This document shows positions 1 through 8,418 of a DNA stretch of 64,000 bases, one piece after another. The DNA is from Mycobacterium sp. E2733 (GTDB taxonomy: Bacteria; Actinomycetota; Actinomycetes; Mycobacteriales; Mycobacteriaceae): NCBI RefSeq assembly GCF_001667585.1, contig NZ_LZJZ01000109.1, forward strand, positions 20,870 through 84,869. The letters are read 5' to 3'. The notes under the pieces were generated by a model, which did not search any database, had not been told where the DNA came from, and saw only the letters and a program-made list of their open reading frames with translations. Each line of letters opens with the position of its first letter. Within the stretch, counting starts at the first letter, position 1. The translations under genes and the position numbers were made by a program.

Positions 1-659
1 GCGTATCGCGCATCACCGTGCGCCGGGCCCTGGCGGACCTCGCCGAGCAGGGATACATCGAGCGCAGGCACGGCGTCGGGTCGTTCGTGCGGCCGCACGG
101 ACCAGCGGACGTCTCGGGTGTTTTGGCGGCCGGGCGTTCCTTCATGCAGGGGCTGCGACAGACGCAATTCGAAACCAAGGTCGACGTCGTCGAGCTGGCA
201 AAACGCCGTCCACCGAGGGCCATCGGCGACGCGCTGGAAACCCCCGGGGAGCTGCTGCAGATCGTGCGGGTGCGGCGCCAACGCCGGACCGATGAGCCGT
301 TGATGGTGACCGAAGCCTGGCTGCCGACGGAATGGGCCGACGTACTGACCGAACGGGAGTTGCGGCGCAGGCCGCTTTACGAGCTGCTATCCGACGGGGG
401 CGTCGTCGTGGACCGCGTGCTGCACGAGATCACGGCCGAGATCGCCGGACCGCGCCACGCGCACCTGCTCGGCACGGCCATCGGCGCCGCGCTGCTGCGC
501 GTCAACCGCCTGGCGTTCGTGGCCGAGGCGCCGCATCACTACGTCTCGACCGTGCTGTCGCCGAGCCGCAGCCGCGTCCTGCTCAGCCAGACGGCCGAGG
601 AGATGGAGACCGGCAACGGCCTGAGAATCGCCCACGACGTCGGCGGACGCACCGGCTAG
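1..659 (+). CDS. GntR-family transcriptional regulator with UTRA ligand domain (5' end cut by window)
   Basis: The reading frame is open to base 3, so the GTG at 18 is not the real start. The first visible residues are the recognition helix and wing of a GntR winged helix (SRITVRRALADL, then the wing ending GVGSF). A UTRA-type effector domain fills the rest, with the typical pattern of an Arg-rich strand followed by a 'T-E-x-W-L-P' stretch. Such proteins usually repress nearby sugar or amino-sugar genes. It converges on the ribokinase gene and their stop codons overlap by four bases (TAG on each strand in CTAG). Control of rbsK is possible but not shown. About 60 N-terminal residues are missing. 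Confidence 0.88.
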   Translation, partial: VSRITVRRALADLAEQGYIERRHGVGSFVRPHGPADVSGVLAAGRSFMQGLRQTQFETKVDVVELAKRRPPRAIGDALETPGELLQIVRVRRQRRTDEPLMVTEAWLPTEWADVLTERELRRRPLYELLSDGGVVVDRVLHEITAEIAGPRHAHLLGTAIGAALLRVNRLAFVAEAPHHYVSTVLSPSRSRVLLSQTAEEMETGNGLRIAHDVGGRTG

Positions 660-1534
660 CGGACGTCGCGCAGCGCCGCGTCGATCGCTTCGGCGTCCGG
701 TGCGCAGTTACCGGCGCCCGCCACCAGCGTCGCCAGCGCGCCCGCGGCACAGGCGCGCCGCAACGCGCGCAGCCGCTGGGCGGGCGACCCGGGATGGGGC
801 GGCCAGCTGCCGGCCAGCACTCCGGCGAACACGTCGCCGGCCCCGGTGGTGTCCACCGCGGTTACCGCGGGGGCGGACACCAGAAAGTCGCCGTCGGCGC
901 CCACGTACCGGGCGCCGCGCGCACCCAGTGTCGTCACCAGGTGAGTTGGCCGCCACGGCCACTCATCGGCCTCGGCCTCGTTGGCAATCACCACGTCCGC
1001 CGCGGCCGCCAGGTCGGTCAATGAGCTCTGGTCCTGACCGGTCGGCGAGGCATTGACGATGACGACCGCCCCGGCCGAACGGGCCTGTTGCGCCGCCGCG
1101 ACCGCCACCTGCACCGGAATTTCCAGCTGCGTCAATAAGACGTCGCAGTCGGCGATGACGCTTCGCACGGCCGTGGCATCCAGCGCCAGCCGCCCGTTGG
1201 CACCCGGCGCGACCACGATGGTGTTCTCGGCGTTGGCGTCGACGACGACGATCGCCGTGCCGCTCGGTCCGGGCGTTTCGGCGGTGGCGTCCAAGCCGAC
1301 GCCGTTGTCCAGCAGGTGAGCGCGCAATTGCCCGGCGGCCGGGTCATCGCCGGTCGCGCCGACGAACTGCACCTGTGCGCCCGCACGCGCCGCCGCTACC
1401 GCCTGATTACCGCCCTTGCCACCCGGCGCGTAGGTCAACGACGACGCCAGCACCGTCTCGCCGGGGCGAGGAAGGGCATCGACGCGCATCGACAGGTCCA
1501 TGTTCACGCTGCCAACCACACAGACTCGGGCCAT
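656..1534 (-). CDS. rbsK: Ribokinase (PfkB-family carbohydrate kinase)
   Basis: A 292-residue PfkB-family kinase that would phosphorylate ribose (or a related sugar) at O5 with ATP in the cytosol. The N-terminal signature begins VVGSVNMDL. The glycine-rich substrate motif GGKGGNQAVAAARAGA is near residue 40. The C-terminal PfkB signature DTTGAGDVFAG carries the catalytic Asp. The ATG at 1534 is preferred to an upstream in-frame ATG at 1558 because the protein then begins directly with the first beta strand (MARVCVVG). There is no Shine-Dalgarno, and a TAACGT -10-like box lies 7 bases upstream, suggesting a leaderless transcript. It corresponds in position to M. tuberculosis Rv2436. True substrate specificity is not proven. 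Confidence 0.92.
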   Translation of the reverse strand: MARVCVVGSVNMDLSMRVDALPRPGETVLASSLTYAPGGKGGNQAVAAARAGAQVQFVGATGDDPAAGQLRAHLLDNGVGLDATAETPGPSGTAIVVVDANAENTIVVAPGANGRLALDATAVRSVIADCDVLLTQLEIPVQVAVAAAQQARSAGAVVIVNASPTGQDQSSLTDLAAAADVVIANEAEADEWPWRPTHLVTTLGARGARYVGADGDFLVSAPAVTAVDTTGAGDVFAGVLAGSWPPHPGSPAQRLRALRRACAAGALATLVAGAGNCAPDAEAIDAALRDVR

Positions 1535-1547
1535 TACGTTGACGTTA
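1534..1547 (-). promoter_or_regulatory. Putative -10 element for a leaderless rbsK transcript
   Basis: On the minus strand TAACGT (1542-1547) fits the mycobacterial TANNNT -10 pattern. It lies 7 bases before the rbsK ATG, so transcription would start at the ATG itself. No Shine-Dalgarno is visible, consistent with leaderless translation. The -35 region is not distinctive. Confidence 0.4.
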
Positions 1548-1624
1548 GTCGGTTGCAATTCTCTGCGTACCGGGACTTCAGGAAGAACCAGATCCCCTGC
1601 AGCGCCGCAGTTTTCGTGCTCGTG

Positions 1625-2302
1625 TCAACATCCGCATTGCTCACCGCGCCACGCCTCGAAACCCTCCCGGACCGCAATGCCGGCGATGACAAGCCCGACG
1701 GCCGGGTCCAGCCACCAGTCGGCCGGCCATACCGCGATGACGGCCAGTGTCAGAAGCACCGCGGCGGATTGCGCGGCGCACAAATAGTTTTGTGTGCCCT
1801 CCCCGGCGGTGGTCCGCGAGTCCAGGCGCCTGGCGAGCCGCTGTTTGGCCCAGCCGAGCAGCGGCATCAGGACCAACGCTGCGGCGGTCAAGGCCATCCC
1901 GATCCATGTCGTCTCGGGTCGGGCCCCGGCGAGCATGTTACGGACCGATTCGAAGGCTATATATGGCGCGATGAGCCAGAACGAGATGGCCACGCCGTGT
2001 TGCGCCCGGCGCTCCGAGGTCTCCGAGAGCGTGCGCGAACCCGTGAACCGCCACAGGACGATCACGCTCGCCAAGCCCTCGACGGCACTGCCAAGCGCCC
2101 AGCCGATCAGCGAGATGGATCCGACGGCGAACCCTTGCCATAGACCGAGCGCGCCCTCGGCGCACATCCACAGCAGGCTCGCCCACGCGAGTCATCGGGC
2201 GAAGCGCGCAGCCCGTACCCATTCGGCGTCGCGCTCCGGGCGTTGGATGGTTGTCCCGTCGGTCGCCCCGCAACCGCAACCCTCCGCGCACCCATCGCTC
2301 AG
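1625..2302 (-). pseudogene. Cation-efflux (CDF-like) membrane protein, interrupted by in-frame TGA and lacking a normal start
   Basis: The frame reads as a small cation-diffusion-facilitator-like protein. A Cys/Gly-rich N-terminus (SDGCAEGCGCG, starting at about 2299) runs into a helix 'AEWVRAARFAR', then TGA at 2192-2194, then LAWASLLWMCAEGALG and five to six membrane helices ending WRGEQCGC. Homologs I recall have Trp where the TGA falls, so this looks like TGG to TGA. The residue before the N-terminal Ser-Asp-Gly is CTG (2300-2302) rather than ATG, so initiation also looks impaired. A 180-residue product from the ATG at 2167 could still be made, but would lack the first segment. The family exports divalent metals. 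The gene is probably decaying. Confidence 0.7.
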
Positions 2303-2451
2303 AGCGCCAAGGATAAGTGGGCTCCATTACCTGAATGAAGGGGCGGCCAGCGCTAGCGTCGAACGCTTTGCCGCAATCGCCCATATCTTGAGACGCGCGC
2401 GCTAGTGTGCTGCGTGAGCGATGCTGCGTGTCCGAGGAAGGGCGAAGTCGA

Positions 2452-4692
2452 GTGACATCGAGCGAGCTACAAGATGCTGAGCCGGCTTCCAACACCGCAC
2501 CGGAAAATGCCGCTGGACACTCTCCGGCCGAAATGCCTGTGGCACAGCAGGGCCAGGCGCGCAAACGCCATAAGTTCCGCCGCCGTCGGCTTTTCCGGCT
2601 CGGCCTGCAATCCAAGCTTTTGCTGACACTGCTCGTCTGCAGCATCCTGTCGATCGGCGTCATCGCCTTCATCGGGGCATCCTCGGGCCGCAATGCGCTG
2701 CGCCAAGTCGAGTCCGAGCGACTCACGGAACTGCGCCAGTCCCAGGCGCGGCAAGTGCAGTCGCTTTTCAAAGAAGTCACCAATTCGCTCATCGTCTACA
2801 GCGGCGGCTTCAGCATCGTCGAGGCCACGTCGGCGTTCACCGACGGCTTCGCGCAGTTGTCGAACGCGACGATCACGCCGGCCCAGCAGCAGGCGCTGGT
2901 CAACTACTACGACAACAACATGATCAAACCGATCAAGCAGATCACCGGTGAGGAACTCGATCGCAACGCAATCTTCCCGAGTTCCAGCGCGCAGAAGTAC
3001 CTTCAGGCGTTCTACACCGCACCGAACCCGTCGATCTCGGAGGCAAGAAAGATTGACGACGCCGGTGACGGCAGCGCGTGGTCGGCGGCCAGCGCCCGCT
3101 ACGGCTTCTACATGCGCAACATTGTCACCCGGTTCGAATACCCCGATGCGCTGTTGCTGGACATGCAGGGCAATGTCGTCTTTTCGGTCAACAAGGGCCC
3201 GGACCTCGGCACCAACATCCTCACCGGCCCGTACCGCGAATCCAATCTGCGCGAGGCATACCAAAAGGCCTTGCGTTCCAACGATGTCGACTTCGTCTGG
3301 ATCACCGACTTCCAGCCCTACCAACCGCAACTCGACACCCCCACCGCGTGGGTGGTGTCACCCGTCGGAATGAACGGCAGATTGAACGGCGTCATGGCCC
3401 TGCCGCTGCCGATCTCGAAGATCAACAACATCATGACCGCCAACAAGCACTGGGAGGCCGCCGGCATGGGGCCGGCAACCGAGACATATCTGGCCGGTCC
3501 CGACAATCTGATGCGTTCCGACTCAAGGCTTTTCCTGGAGGACCCAGCCGAATACAAGCGCGAGGCCGTGGCCTCGGGCACCCCGTCGGACGTCGTGGAG
3601 GAAGCGATCCGGCTAGGCGGTACGACGCTGGTTCAGCCGGTGCCGACCGCGGGCCTGCGCGCCGCCCAACGCGGGCAGACGGGAGTCGTCAGCGCCACCG
3701 ATTACCTCGGCAACAGGGAGTTGGAGGCCTACGCCCCGCTGACCGTGCCGAACTCCGATCTGCACTGGTCGATTCTGGCGACGCGGGACAACTCCGATGC
3801 CTTCGCGCGGCTCGGCAGGTTCAGCAGAACGCTGGTGTTGACGGTGGCGATCATGATCTTCGCCATCTGCGTGGCCTCGATGGTATTGGCCCAGCTGATG
3901 TTACGTCCGATCCGTCGGTTGCAGGCCGGGACGCAGAAGATCAGCTCCGGCGACTACGAGGTCAATATCCCGGTAAAAACACGCGACGAAATCGGCGAGC
4001 TGACTTCGGCTTTCAATGAGATGAGTCGCAATCTCGCGATCAAAGAGGAGTTACTCAACGAGCAGCGCCGGGAGAACGACCGCTTGTTGCTGGCGCTCAT
4101 GCCCGAGTCTGTCGTTCAGCGATATCGCGAGGGTCAGGAGACCATCGCGGAGGAACACCAGGACGTCGCCATCATCTTCGCCGAGATCGTCGGCCTCGAC
4201 GAGGTTTCCGTGGATGTATCGGGCGACGAGTTGGTCGGGATCGTCGACGAACTGTTCCGGCAGTTCGATTCGGCGGCCGAATCGCTCGGCGTCGAGCGGA
4301 TCCGCACATTCCACAACGGCTATCTCGCCAGCTGTGGGGTGGTCACGCCACGACTGGACAGCATTCACCGCAGCGTCGACTTCGCCGTCGAAATGCGCCA
4401 CATCATCGAGCGATTCAACAACCAAACCGGTCACGAGCTGCGGCTGCGAGTGGGCATCAACACCGGCAACGTCGTCAGCGGACTGGTCGGGCGCTCGGGC
4501 CTCGTCTACGACATGTGGGGCGCCGCAGTCAGTCTCGCCTACCAAATGCAAAGCGGTGCAGACCAATCCGGGATTTACGTCACCTCGCAGGTATATGAGG
4601 CGATGCGTGACGTGCGGCAGTTCACGCCGGCCGGCACCATCTCGGTCGGCGGAACGGACCAGGCGATCTACCGGTTGTCGGAGCGATCATGA
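2452..4692 (+). CDS. Membrane-anchored class III nucleotide cyclase homolog with HAMP domain; catalytic residues degenerate
   Basis: Layout: cytosolic N-tail, transmembrane helix (about residues 52-75), extracytoplasmic sensor of about 390 residues, second helix (about 460-485), HAMP (about 485-540), and a class III cyclase domain (about 555-740). The GTG at 2452 is chosen because AGGAAGGG lies 9 bases upstream; GTG at 2407 would add 15 residues. Most catalytic positions differ from consensus: the first metal Asp is Glu578 (FAEI), the purine-specifying Lys is Arg618, the second metal Asp is Asn622, and the transition-state Asn and Arg are Ser694 and Gln698. Asp687 is retained. Cyclase activity is therefore doubtful. 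The stop overlaps the start of the MscS/cNMP channel gene (ATGA), so the pair is probably translated together. Position matches Rv2435c. Confidence 0.88.
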   Translation: MTSSELQDAEPASNTAPENAAGHSPAEMPVAQQGQARKRHKFRRRRLFRLGLQSKLLLTLLVCSILSIGVIAFIGASSGRNALRQVESERLTELRQSQARQVQSLFKEVTNSLIVYSGGFSIVEATSAFTDGFAQLSNATITPAQQQALVNYYDNNMIKPIKQITGEELDRNAIFPSSSAQKYLQAFYTAPNPSISEARKIDDAGDGSAWSAASARYGFYMRNIVTRFEYPDALLLDMQGNVVFSVNKGPDLGTNILTGPYRESNLREAYQKALRSNDVDFVWITDFQPYQPQLDTPTAWVVSPVGMNGRLNGVMALPLPISKINNIMTANKHWEAAGMGPATETYLAGPDNLMRSDSRLFLEDPAEYKREAVASGTPSDVVEEAIRLGGTTLVQPVPTAGLRAAQRGQTGVVSATDYLGNRELEAYAPLTVPNSDLHWSILATRDNSDAFARLGRFSRTLVLTVAIMIFAICVASMVLAQLMLRPIRRLQAGTQKISSGDYEVNIPVKTRDEIGELTSAFNEMSRNLAIKEELLNEQRRENDRLLLALMPESVVQRYREGQETIAEEHQDVAIIFAEIVGLDEVSVDVSGDELVGIVDELFRQFDSAAESLGVERIRTFHNGYLASCGVVTPRLDSIHRSVDFAVEMRHIIERFNNQTGHELRLRVGINTGNVVSGLVGRSGLVYDMWGAAVSLAYQMQSGADQSGIYVTSQVYEAMRDVRQFTPAGTISVGGTDQAIYRLSERS

Positions 4693-6134
4693 ACTTGTTC
4701 CAATCATCGTGGTTCTACTGGGCCATCGGCGTCGCGCTCGGATTCCCGGTCGGTTTGATTCTGCTCACCGAGGTGCACCGCGCGCTCGTCCGCCGAAATA
4801 GCCATTTGGCCAGGCAGGTAAGCCTGCTGCGGAATTACCTGCTGCCGCTGGGTGCGCTGTTGCTGCTGCTCGTCAAGGCTTCGCAGGTGTCGGCCGGAGA
4901 TGGTTCGGTACGGATCCTCACCACGGTGTTCGGCCTGCTGGTGTTGGTGCTGGTGCTGTCGGCCCTGAACGCCACCGTGTTCGAGGGCGCCCCCGAAGAC
5001 AGCTGGCGCAAACGACTGCCGGCCATCTTCATCGACGTCGCCCGCTTCGGGGTCATCGGCGTCGGCCTGGCGTTGATGCTGTCGTTCATCTGGGGCGTCC
5101 GGATCGGTGGCTTGTTCACCGCGCTGGGCATCACATCGGTGGTTATCGGCCTGATGCTGCAGAACTCCGTCGGCCAGATCGTGTCCGGCTTGTTCATGCT
5201 GTTCGAGCAGCCGTTCCGGATCAACGATTGGCTGGACACGGGAACGGCGCGCGGGCGCGTCGTCGAAGTCAACTGGCGCTCCGTACACATCGACACCGGC
5301 AGCGGAATCCGCATCATGCCGAACTCGATGCTGGCCGGCACCTCGTTCACGAATCTGAGCCGCCCGTCTCGCGCATACGACTGCGCGATCACCACCAAAT
5401 TCGCCGCCGGCGATGCGCCGGACAAGGTGTGCGCGATGTTGACCCGCGTCGCCGCCGCGCTACCGGCCCGCAAACCCGAAACCATGCCCACCACGGTCGC
5501 TTTGGGCGGCGCCCAGTACTGCACCACCGTCAAGCTGATGTCGCCTGCCGACGCCGAAACCACCGAAGCGACGTTCCTGCGCTGGGTTTGGTACGCCGCG
5601 CGACGGGCGCGCCTGCGTCTAGACGGTGCCGACGACAACTACTCCACCAAGGAACGCGTGGAAAAGGCGCTGCGCACGGTGGTGGCGCCGGCGTTGCGGC
5701 TCAGTCACACTGACCAGCAATCGTTGATGCCATACGCAAAGATCGTCCGTTACGGTGCCGACGAAGTCATGGAATCCGCCGGTCAGGTGGCGCGGGGGAT
5801 GACCTTCTTGATTGCCGGCCGGGTGCGGTTGACCGCGACGGCCGAAGACGGGTCGGTGGTCCCGGTCAGCGTCCTCGACGAGGGTTCGTTCCTCGGCCTG
5901 ACTGCGCTGACCCGCCAGCCCAACCTCGCTGGCGCGTACGCATTGGACGAGGTGACGGCGCTGCAGATAGATCGCGAGCACCTCGAGCACCTCGTGCTGC
6001 GTAAGCCGTTGTTGCTGCAAGACCTAGGCCGGTTGATCGACGAGCGGCAAACCAAGGTCCGGCAGCTCACGCGCCGCGAGCGGGTCGGGCCGGCCGCCGT
6101 GGAGGCACAACGCTCGGCGAGACAGCCGGGCTGA
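4689..6134 (+). CDS. MscS-type mechanosensitive channel with C-terminal cyclic-nucleotide-binding domain
   Basis: A 481-residue inner-membrane protein. Four to five hydrophobic segments fill residues 8-170. The pore-lining MscS helix and beta domain follow, with the signature 'LMLQNSVGQIVSG...FRINDW' around residues 157-180 and 'RIMPNSML' near 212. A cytoplasmic cNMP-binding (Crp/CNB) domain occupies about residues 345-455 ('YGADEVMESAGQVARGMTFLIAGRVRL'). It would be a pressure-gated or ligand-modulated channel. The start ATG overlaps the cyclase stop, so a cyclase-like sensor and a nucleotide-gated channel form one operon. The nucleotide ligand cannot be predicted because the partner cyclase is degenerate. 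Matches Rv2434c in position. Confidence 0.9.
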   Translation: MNLFQSSWFYWAIGVALGFPVGLILLTEVHRALVRRNSHLARQVSLLRNYLLPLGALLLLLVKASQVSAGDGSVRILTTVFGLLVLVLVLSALNATVFEGAPEDSWRKRLPAIFIDVARFGVIGVGLALMLSFIWGVRIGGLFTALGITSVVIGLMLQNSVGQIVSGLFMLFEQPFRINDWLDTGTARGRVVEVNWRSVHIDTGSGIRIMPNSMLAGTSFTNLSRPSRAYDCAITTKFAAGDAPDKVCAMLTRVAAALPARKPETMPTTVALGGAQYCTTVKLMSPADAETTEATFLRWVWYAARRARLRLDGADDNYSTKERVEKALRTVVAPALRLSHTDQQSLMPYAKIVRYGADEVMESAGQVARGMTFLIAGRVRLTATAEDGSVVPVSVLDEGSFLGLTALTRQPNLAGAYALDEVTALQIDREHLEHLVLRKPLLLQDLGRLIDERQTKVRQLTRRERVGPAAVEAQRSARQPG

Positions 6135-6136
6135 CC

Positions 6137-6167
6137 CGCCCCCGGCCGAATCCGGGACGGCCGGGCG
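6137..6167 (+). terminator. GC-rich hairpin after the channel gene, possible terminator
   Basis: A stem of about 10 bp (arm 6137-6148 against 6158-6167, with a 2-base bulge and a 9-base loop) begins 3 bases after the mscS-like stop. There is no U-tract, which is common for mycobacterial hairpins. It separates the cyclase/channel operon from proA. Confidence 0.45.
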
Positions 6168-6227
6168 TTACGCGCGGAGCGGATGGCGTAATACCCGGGC
6201 CGCCTCACCTGGCCAGCTAAGGCCCGA

Positions 6228-6240
6228 TACCCTGGTTCAA
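6228..6240 (+). promoter_or_regulatory. Putative -10 box for leaderless proA
   Basis: TACCCT at 6228-6233 fits TANNNT and ends 6 bases before the proA ATG at 6240, placing the start of transcription at the ATG. No Shine-Dalgarno is present. Confidence 0.4.
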
Positions 6241-7499
6241 TGAGTCTGCAAGCACCATCGCTGCCTGACTTGCGCCGAGAGGTCCACAACGCCGCCCGTC
6301 GCGCCCGGGTCGCCTCCCGCGTCCTGGCATTGCTGCCGACGGTCGCCAAGGACCAGGCCCTGCGGTCCGCGGCCGACGCGATCGCGGCCCACACCGAGTT
6401 GATCGTTGCCGCCAACGCCGAAGATCTCGGCGCCGCCGAAGCCGCCGGCACCCCGGCCGCGATGCTCGACCGGTTGGCGCTGGACCCCAAGCGTGTCGAG
6501 GGAATCGCCGCCGGCCTGCGCCAGGTCGCCGGGCTGCCCGACCCCGTCGGCGAGGTGCTGCGCGGCTACACCCTGCCCAACGGTTTACATCTGCGGCAGC
6601 AGCGCGTGCCGCTCGGCGTCGTCGGCATGATCTACGAAGGCCGGCCCAACGTCACCGTCGACGCCTTCGGCCTGGCGCTCAAGTCGGGCAATGCCGTGTT
6701 GTTGCGCGGAAGTTCCTCGGCCGCGCGGTCCAACCAGGCGCTGGTGCAGGTGCTGCGCGCTTCGCTGGTCAGTGAGGACCTGCCCGCCGATGCGGTGCAA
6801 CTGCTTTCGGCCGCCGATCGCTCCACGGTGACGCACCTGATTCAGGCCCGCGGCCTGGTCGATGTGGTGATTCCGCGCGGGGGAGCCAGCCTGATCAACG
6901 CGGTGGTCCGTGACGCGCAGGTACCGACCATCGAGACCGGCGTGGGCAACTGTCACGTGTACGTCCACGAAGGCGCCGACCTCGACGTCGCGGAACGGAT
7001 CCTGCTGAACTCCAAGACCCGTCGACCCAGTGTCTGCAACGCCGCCGAGACGCTGTTGGTCGATGCCGCGATCGCCAAGAAGGCGCTGCCCCGGCTGGTG
7101 TCCGCCCTTGAGGACGCCGGCGTGACCGTGCACGGCGGGTTCTCCGCGGACGCGGCGGAGGACGACCTGCGCCGCGAGTATCTGTCGATGGACATCGCGG
7201 TAGCGGTGGTCGACGGCATCGACGCCGCGATCGCCCACATCAACGAGTACGGCACCGGGCACACCGAATCGATCGTGACCAGCAATATGGCTGCGGCGCA
7301 ACGGTTTAGCGACGGTGTCGATGCCGCGGCAGTGATGATTAACGCGTCGACGGCGTTCACCGACGGTGAGCAGTTCGGCTTCGGCGCCGAAATCGGCATC
7401 TCCACCCAGAAATTGCATGCGCGCGGCCCGATGGGGCTGCCGGAGTTGACCTCGACCAAGTGGATCGCGTGGGGTGACGGGCAAATCCGCCCCGCCTGA
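6240..7499 (+). CDS. proA: Gamma-glutamyl phosphate reductase (glutamate-5-semialdehyde dehydrogenase)
   Basis: A 419-residue cytosolic enzyme of proline synthesis. It reduces gamma-glutamyl phosphate with NADPH to glutamate-5-semialdehyde, which cyclises to pyrroline-5-carboxylate. Family landmarks are 'IYEGRPNVTVDAFGLALKSGN' (written here as positions about 137-157), the 'ETGVGNCHVYV' strand, and the catalytic cysteine in 'RPSVCNAAETLLV' near residue 265. Length is normal. It is preceded by its own promoter-like box and followed 33 bases later by a MoxR ATPase gene. It matches Rv2427c in order. proB is not in the window. Confidence 0.96.
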   Translation: MSLQAPSLPDLRREVHNAARRARVASRVLALLPTVAKDQALRSAADAIAAHTELIVAANAEDLGAAEAAGTPAAMLDRLALDPKRVEGIAAGLRQVAGLPDPVGEVLRGYTLPNGLHLRQQRVPLGVVGMIYEGRPNVTVDAFGLALKSGNAVLLRGSSSAARSNQALVQVLRASLVSEDLPADAVQLLSAADRSTVTHLIQARGLVDVVIPRGGASLINAVVRDAQVPTIETGVGNCHVYVHEGADLDVAERILLNSKTRRPSVCNAAETLLVDAAIAKKALPRLVSALEDAGVTVHGGFSADAAEDDLRREYLSMDIAVAVVDGIDAAIAHINEYGTGHTESIVTSNMAAAQRFSDGVDAAAVMINASTAFTDGEQFGFGAEIGISTQKLHARGPMGLPELTSTKWIAWGDGQIRPA

Positions 7500-7532
7500 C
7501 CGCGACGAAAGTGCTTTAGGAGAACCGAGATA

Positions 7533-8408
7533 GTGAGCGTGCCCGCCCGGCCCAAGCCGCTGTTCGCCGACATCGACGACGTCTCGCGACGGTTGGCCGA
7601 GACCGGTTACCTGCCCGACACCGCCACCGCGACCGCGGTGTTCCTGGCCGACCGGCTGGGCAAGCCGTTGCTGGTGGAGGGCCCCGCCGGCGTCGGCAAG
7701 ACCGAGTTGGCGCGCGCCGTCGCCGAGGCGACCGGTTCGGGACTGGTCCGCCTGCAGTGCTACGAGGGGGTGGACGAGGCTCGCGCCCTTTACGAGTGGA
7801 ACCACGCCAAGCAGATCCTGCGTATCCAGGCCGGCTCGGGAGACTGGGATCAGACCAAGGACGACGTGTTCAGCGAGGAGTTCCTGCTGCAGCGACCGCT
7901 GCTGACGGCCATCCGGCGCACCGAGCCCACGGTGCTGCTGATCGACGAAACCGACAAGGCCGACATCGAAATCGAGGGGCTGCTGCTCGAGGTGCTGTCC
8001 GACTTCGCGGTGACCGTGCCCGAGCTGGGCACGATCAGCGCCGAGCGGACGCCGTTCGTGGTGCTGACATCCAACGCCACCCGCGAATTGTCGGAGGCCC
8101 TCAAGCGTCGCTGCCTGTTCCTGCACATCGACTTTCCCAGTCCCGAATTGGAGCGCCGCATCCTGTTGTCGCGGGTGCCCGAGCTGCCCCAGCACCTCGC
8201 CGAGGAGCTGGTGCGCATCATCGGCGTGCTCCGCGGCATGCAACTCAAGAAGGTGCCTTCCATCGCCGAGACCATCGACTGGGGCCGGACGCTGCTGGCG
8301 CTGGGCCTGGACACAATCGACGACTCCGTCGTTGCCGCCACCCTGGGTGTGGTCCTCAAGCATCAGTCCGACCAGCAGCGCGCGACCGGCGAACTCCGGT
8401 TGAACTAG
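7533..8408 (+). CDS. MoxR-family AAA+ ATPase
   Basis: A 291-residue AAA+ ATPase with Walker A GPAGVGKTE (about residues 50-58), Walker B VLLIDETDKAD (about 131-141) and the sensor region 'PFVVLTSNATRELSEALKRRC'. MoxR ATPases act as chaperones that insert cofactors or metals, or remodel partners, usually with a von Willebrand A protein encoded next to them. The VWA gene follows after 10 bases. The GTG at 7533 has an AGGAGA ribosome-binding site 9 bases upstream. The client protein is unknown. Corresponds to Rv2426c. Confidence 0.92.
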   Translation: MSVPARPKPLFADIDDVSRRLAETGYLPDTATATAVFLADRLGKPLLVEGPAGVGKTELARAVAEATGSGLVRLQCYEGVDEARALYEWNHAKQILRIQAGSGDWDQTKDDVFSEEFLLQRPLLTAIRRTEPTVLLIDETDKADIEIEGLLLEVLSDFAVTVPELGTISAERTPFVVLTSNATRELSEALKRRCLFLHIDFPSPELERRILLSRVPELPQHLAEELVRIIGVLRGMQLKKVPSIAETIDWGRTLLALGLDTIDDSVVAATLGVVLKHQSDQQRATGELRLN

Positions 8409-8418
8409 GGACGCGCCG

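Noticed and set aside
2192..2194. In-frame TGA in the cation-efflux gene read as selenocysteine
   Set aside because: No SECIS-like hairpin stands out right after it, homologs have Trp there, and the start codon is also lost. A nonsense mutation is simpler.
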